Positions 63,617 to 64,000 of a DNA stretch of 64,000 nt are shown here, one piece after another; position 1 is the stretch's first letter; each line of letters opens with the position of its first letter. The notes beneath the pieces are model-generated. The model made no database searches and was not told where the DNA came from. It saw only the letters and a program-made list of their open reading frames with translations. Source of the stretch: Aurantibacter crassamenti (GTDB taxonomy: Bacteria > Bacteroidota > Bacteroidia > Flavobacteriales > Flavobacteriaceae); the NCBI RefSeq assembly GCF_016811105.1, contig NZ_JAFBGM010000001.1, positions 1,802,126-1,866,125 of the forward strand, given 5' to 3'. Position numbers and translations under genes: made by a program.

Positions 63617-64000
63617 ATGAAAAAGTATTTTATTTACACATTTATTTTAAGTTTCACCGTGGCAATATATCCACAAGGTGACTTTAGTAGTTTAGAACAA
63701 AAAATAAAATTGGAGAACGTTATTTCTTCTACTTTAAATTCAACCTACCTGAATAAAATGCAGGTTGGTACAGTTTCACCAACAGTACTTAATTTACAAA
63801 ATACAGTAGCACTGTTTAATTTATCAAAATCATCAATTTTCAAAGGTAGCGGAAAAACGTATCGTGTTAATTTTAGGAAATCAAATGGAAAAATTTCAGC
63901 CATTTATGATGGTCAAGGAAAAATTTTGGAGTCTTACGGTCGATTTACAAACGTAATTTTTCCTATACCTGTTAGAAATACTATTTTTAATCAATATCCA
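63617..64000 (+). CDS. Secreted protein, PepSY-like (5' part)
   Basis: The reading frame is open from ATG 63617 to the window edge (128 codons seen). A signal peptide (MKKYFIYTFILSFTVAIYPQ) is followed by a domain with KTYRVNFRKSNGKISAIYD, GQGKILESYGRF and NVIFPIPVRNTIF, like the PepSY-like putative regulatory repeats of Bacteroidota exported proteins. It is preceded by direct repeats and a palindrome, so it is the best candidate target of the regulators upstream. Its full length is unknown. Confidence 0.75.
   Translation, partial: MKKYFIYTFILSFTVAIYPQGDFSSLEQKIKLENVISSTLNSTYLNKMQVGTVSPTVLNLQNTVALFNLSKSSIFKGSGKTYRVNFRKSNGKISAIYDGQGKILESYGRFTNVIFPIPVRNTIFNQYP

Noticed and set aside
1-64000. 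Insertion sequences, integrases, prophage, toxin-antitoxin or restriction genes
   Set aside because: I found no transposase, recombinase, phage or defence motifs in any large frame; the AraC island is the only accessory-looking region.

Overview
The window looks like chromosomal DNA of a marine Flavobacteriaceae bacterium (Bacteroidota; Maribacter/Zobellia-like at a guess, genus not provable from sequence alone). The DNA is AT-rich and genes lack strong Shine-Dalgarno sites. Several promoters carry the Bacteroidota -7 motif TAnnTTTG. There is a type IX secretion sorting domain, and energy metabolism runs through alternative complex III feeding a CuA cytochrome oxidase. Most of the window is conserved core genome with lipoproteins and small envelope genes between.

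Layout. 1-6.3 kb: end of a TatD nuclease, type I asparaginase, tRNA-Ser(GGA), then an ExbB/ExbD-type proton-channel cluster in which the pair of exbD genes occurs twice around a PorT-like beta-barrel gene. 6.3-12.4 kb (minus): asnS, rpoN and a small membrane protein, plus an MMPL/RND exporter. 12.4-19.4 kb: pyrH-frr, an M61 peptidase lipoprotein on the plus strand, and rplM-rpsI and rpsB-tsf. 19.8-30.5 kb: a lipocalin-like lipoprotein, a minimal T9SS-domain protein, an aspartylglucosaminidase upstream of polA, cutC, a metallophosphoesterase, a thioredoxin fold without cysteines, and a large DUF2723 membrane protein. 30.7-38 kb: tRNA-Gln(TTG), a small membrane protein, a cation/proton antiporter, the rimP-nusA-infB operon with a terminator-like hairpin in its leader, and a SPOR protein. 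38.2-49.9 kb: the actABCDEF-coxBA respiratory operon, quinol oxidation by complex III passing electrons to cytochrome oxidase. 50-54.3 kb: a DUF2807 secreted protein, an acyl-CoA oxidase-like flavoenzyme and ruvB.

54.6-64 kb is the accessory and most unusual part. It holds a 7TM hybrid histidine kinase ending in an AraC HTH, a leucine-rich-repeat lipoprotein, and two tandem paralogues with the order DUF4242 (nickel-binding-like), decayed class III nucleotide-cyclase-like domain, AraC HTH. Then comes a membrane-anchored AraC regulator with an extracytoplasmic TolB-like/TPR sensor. After it lie 11-bp direct repeats 20 bp apart and a 29-bp perfect palindrome, ahead of a small secreted protein cut by the window end. 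The twin regulators and the membrane regulator reuse parts normally found in class III adenylate cyclases, but with AraC DNA-binding output. This is the best candidate in the window for an undescribed regulatory system.

Limits: all family calls are by eye, without database search. Start codons were moved inward where the family length, a signal peptide or a promoter argued for it, and each case is stated.
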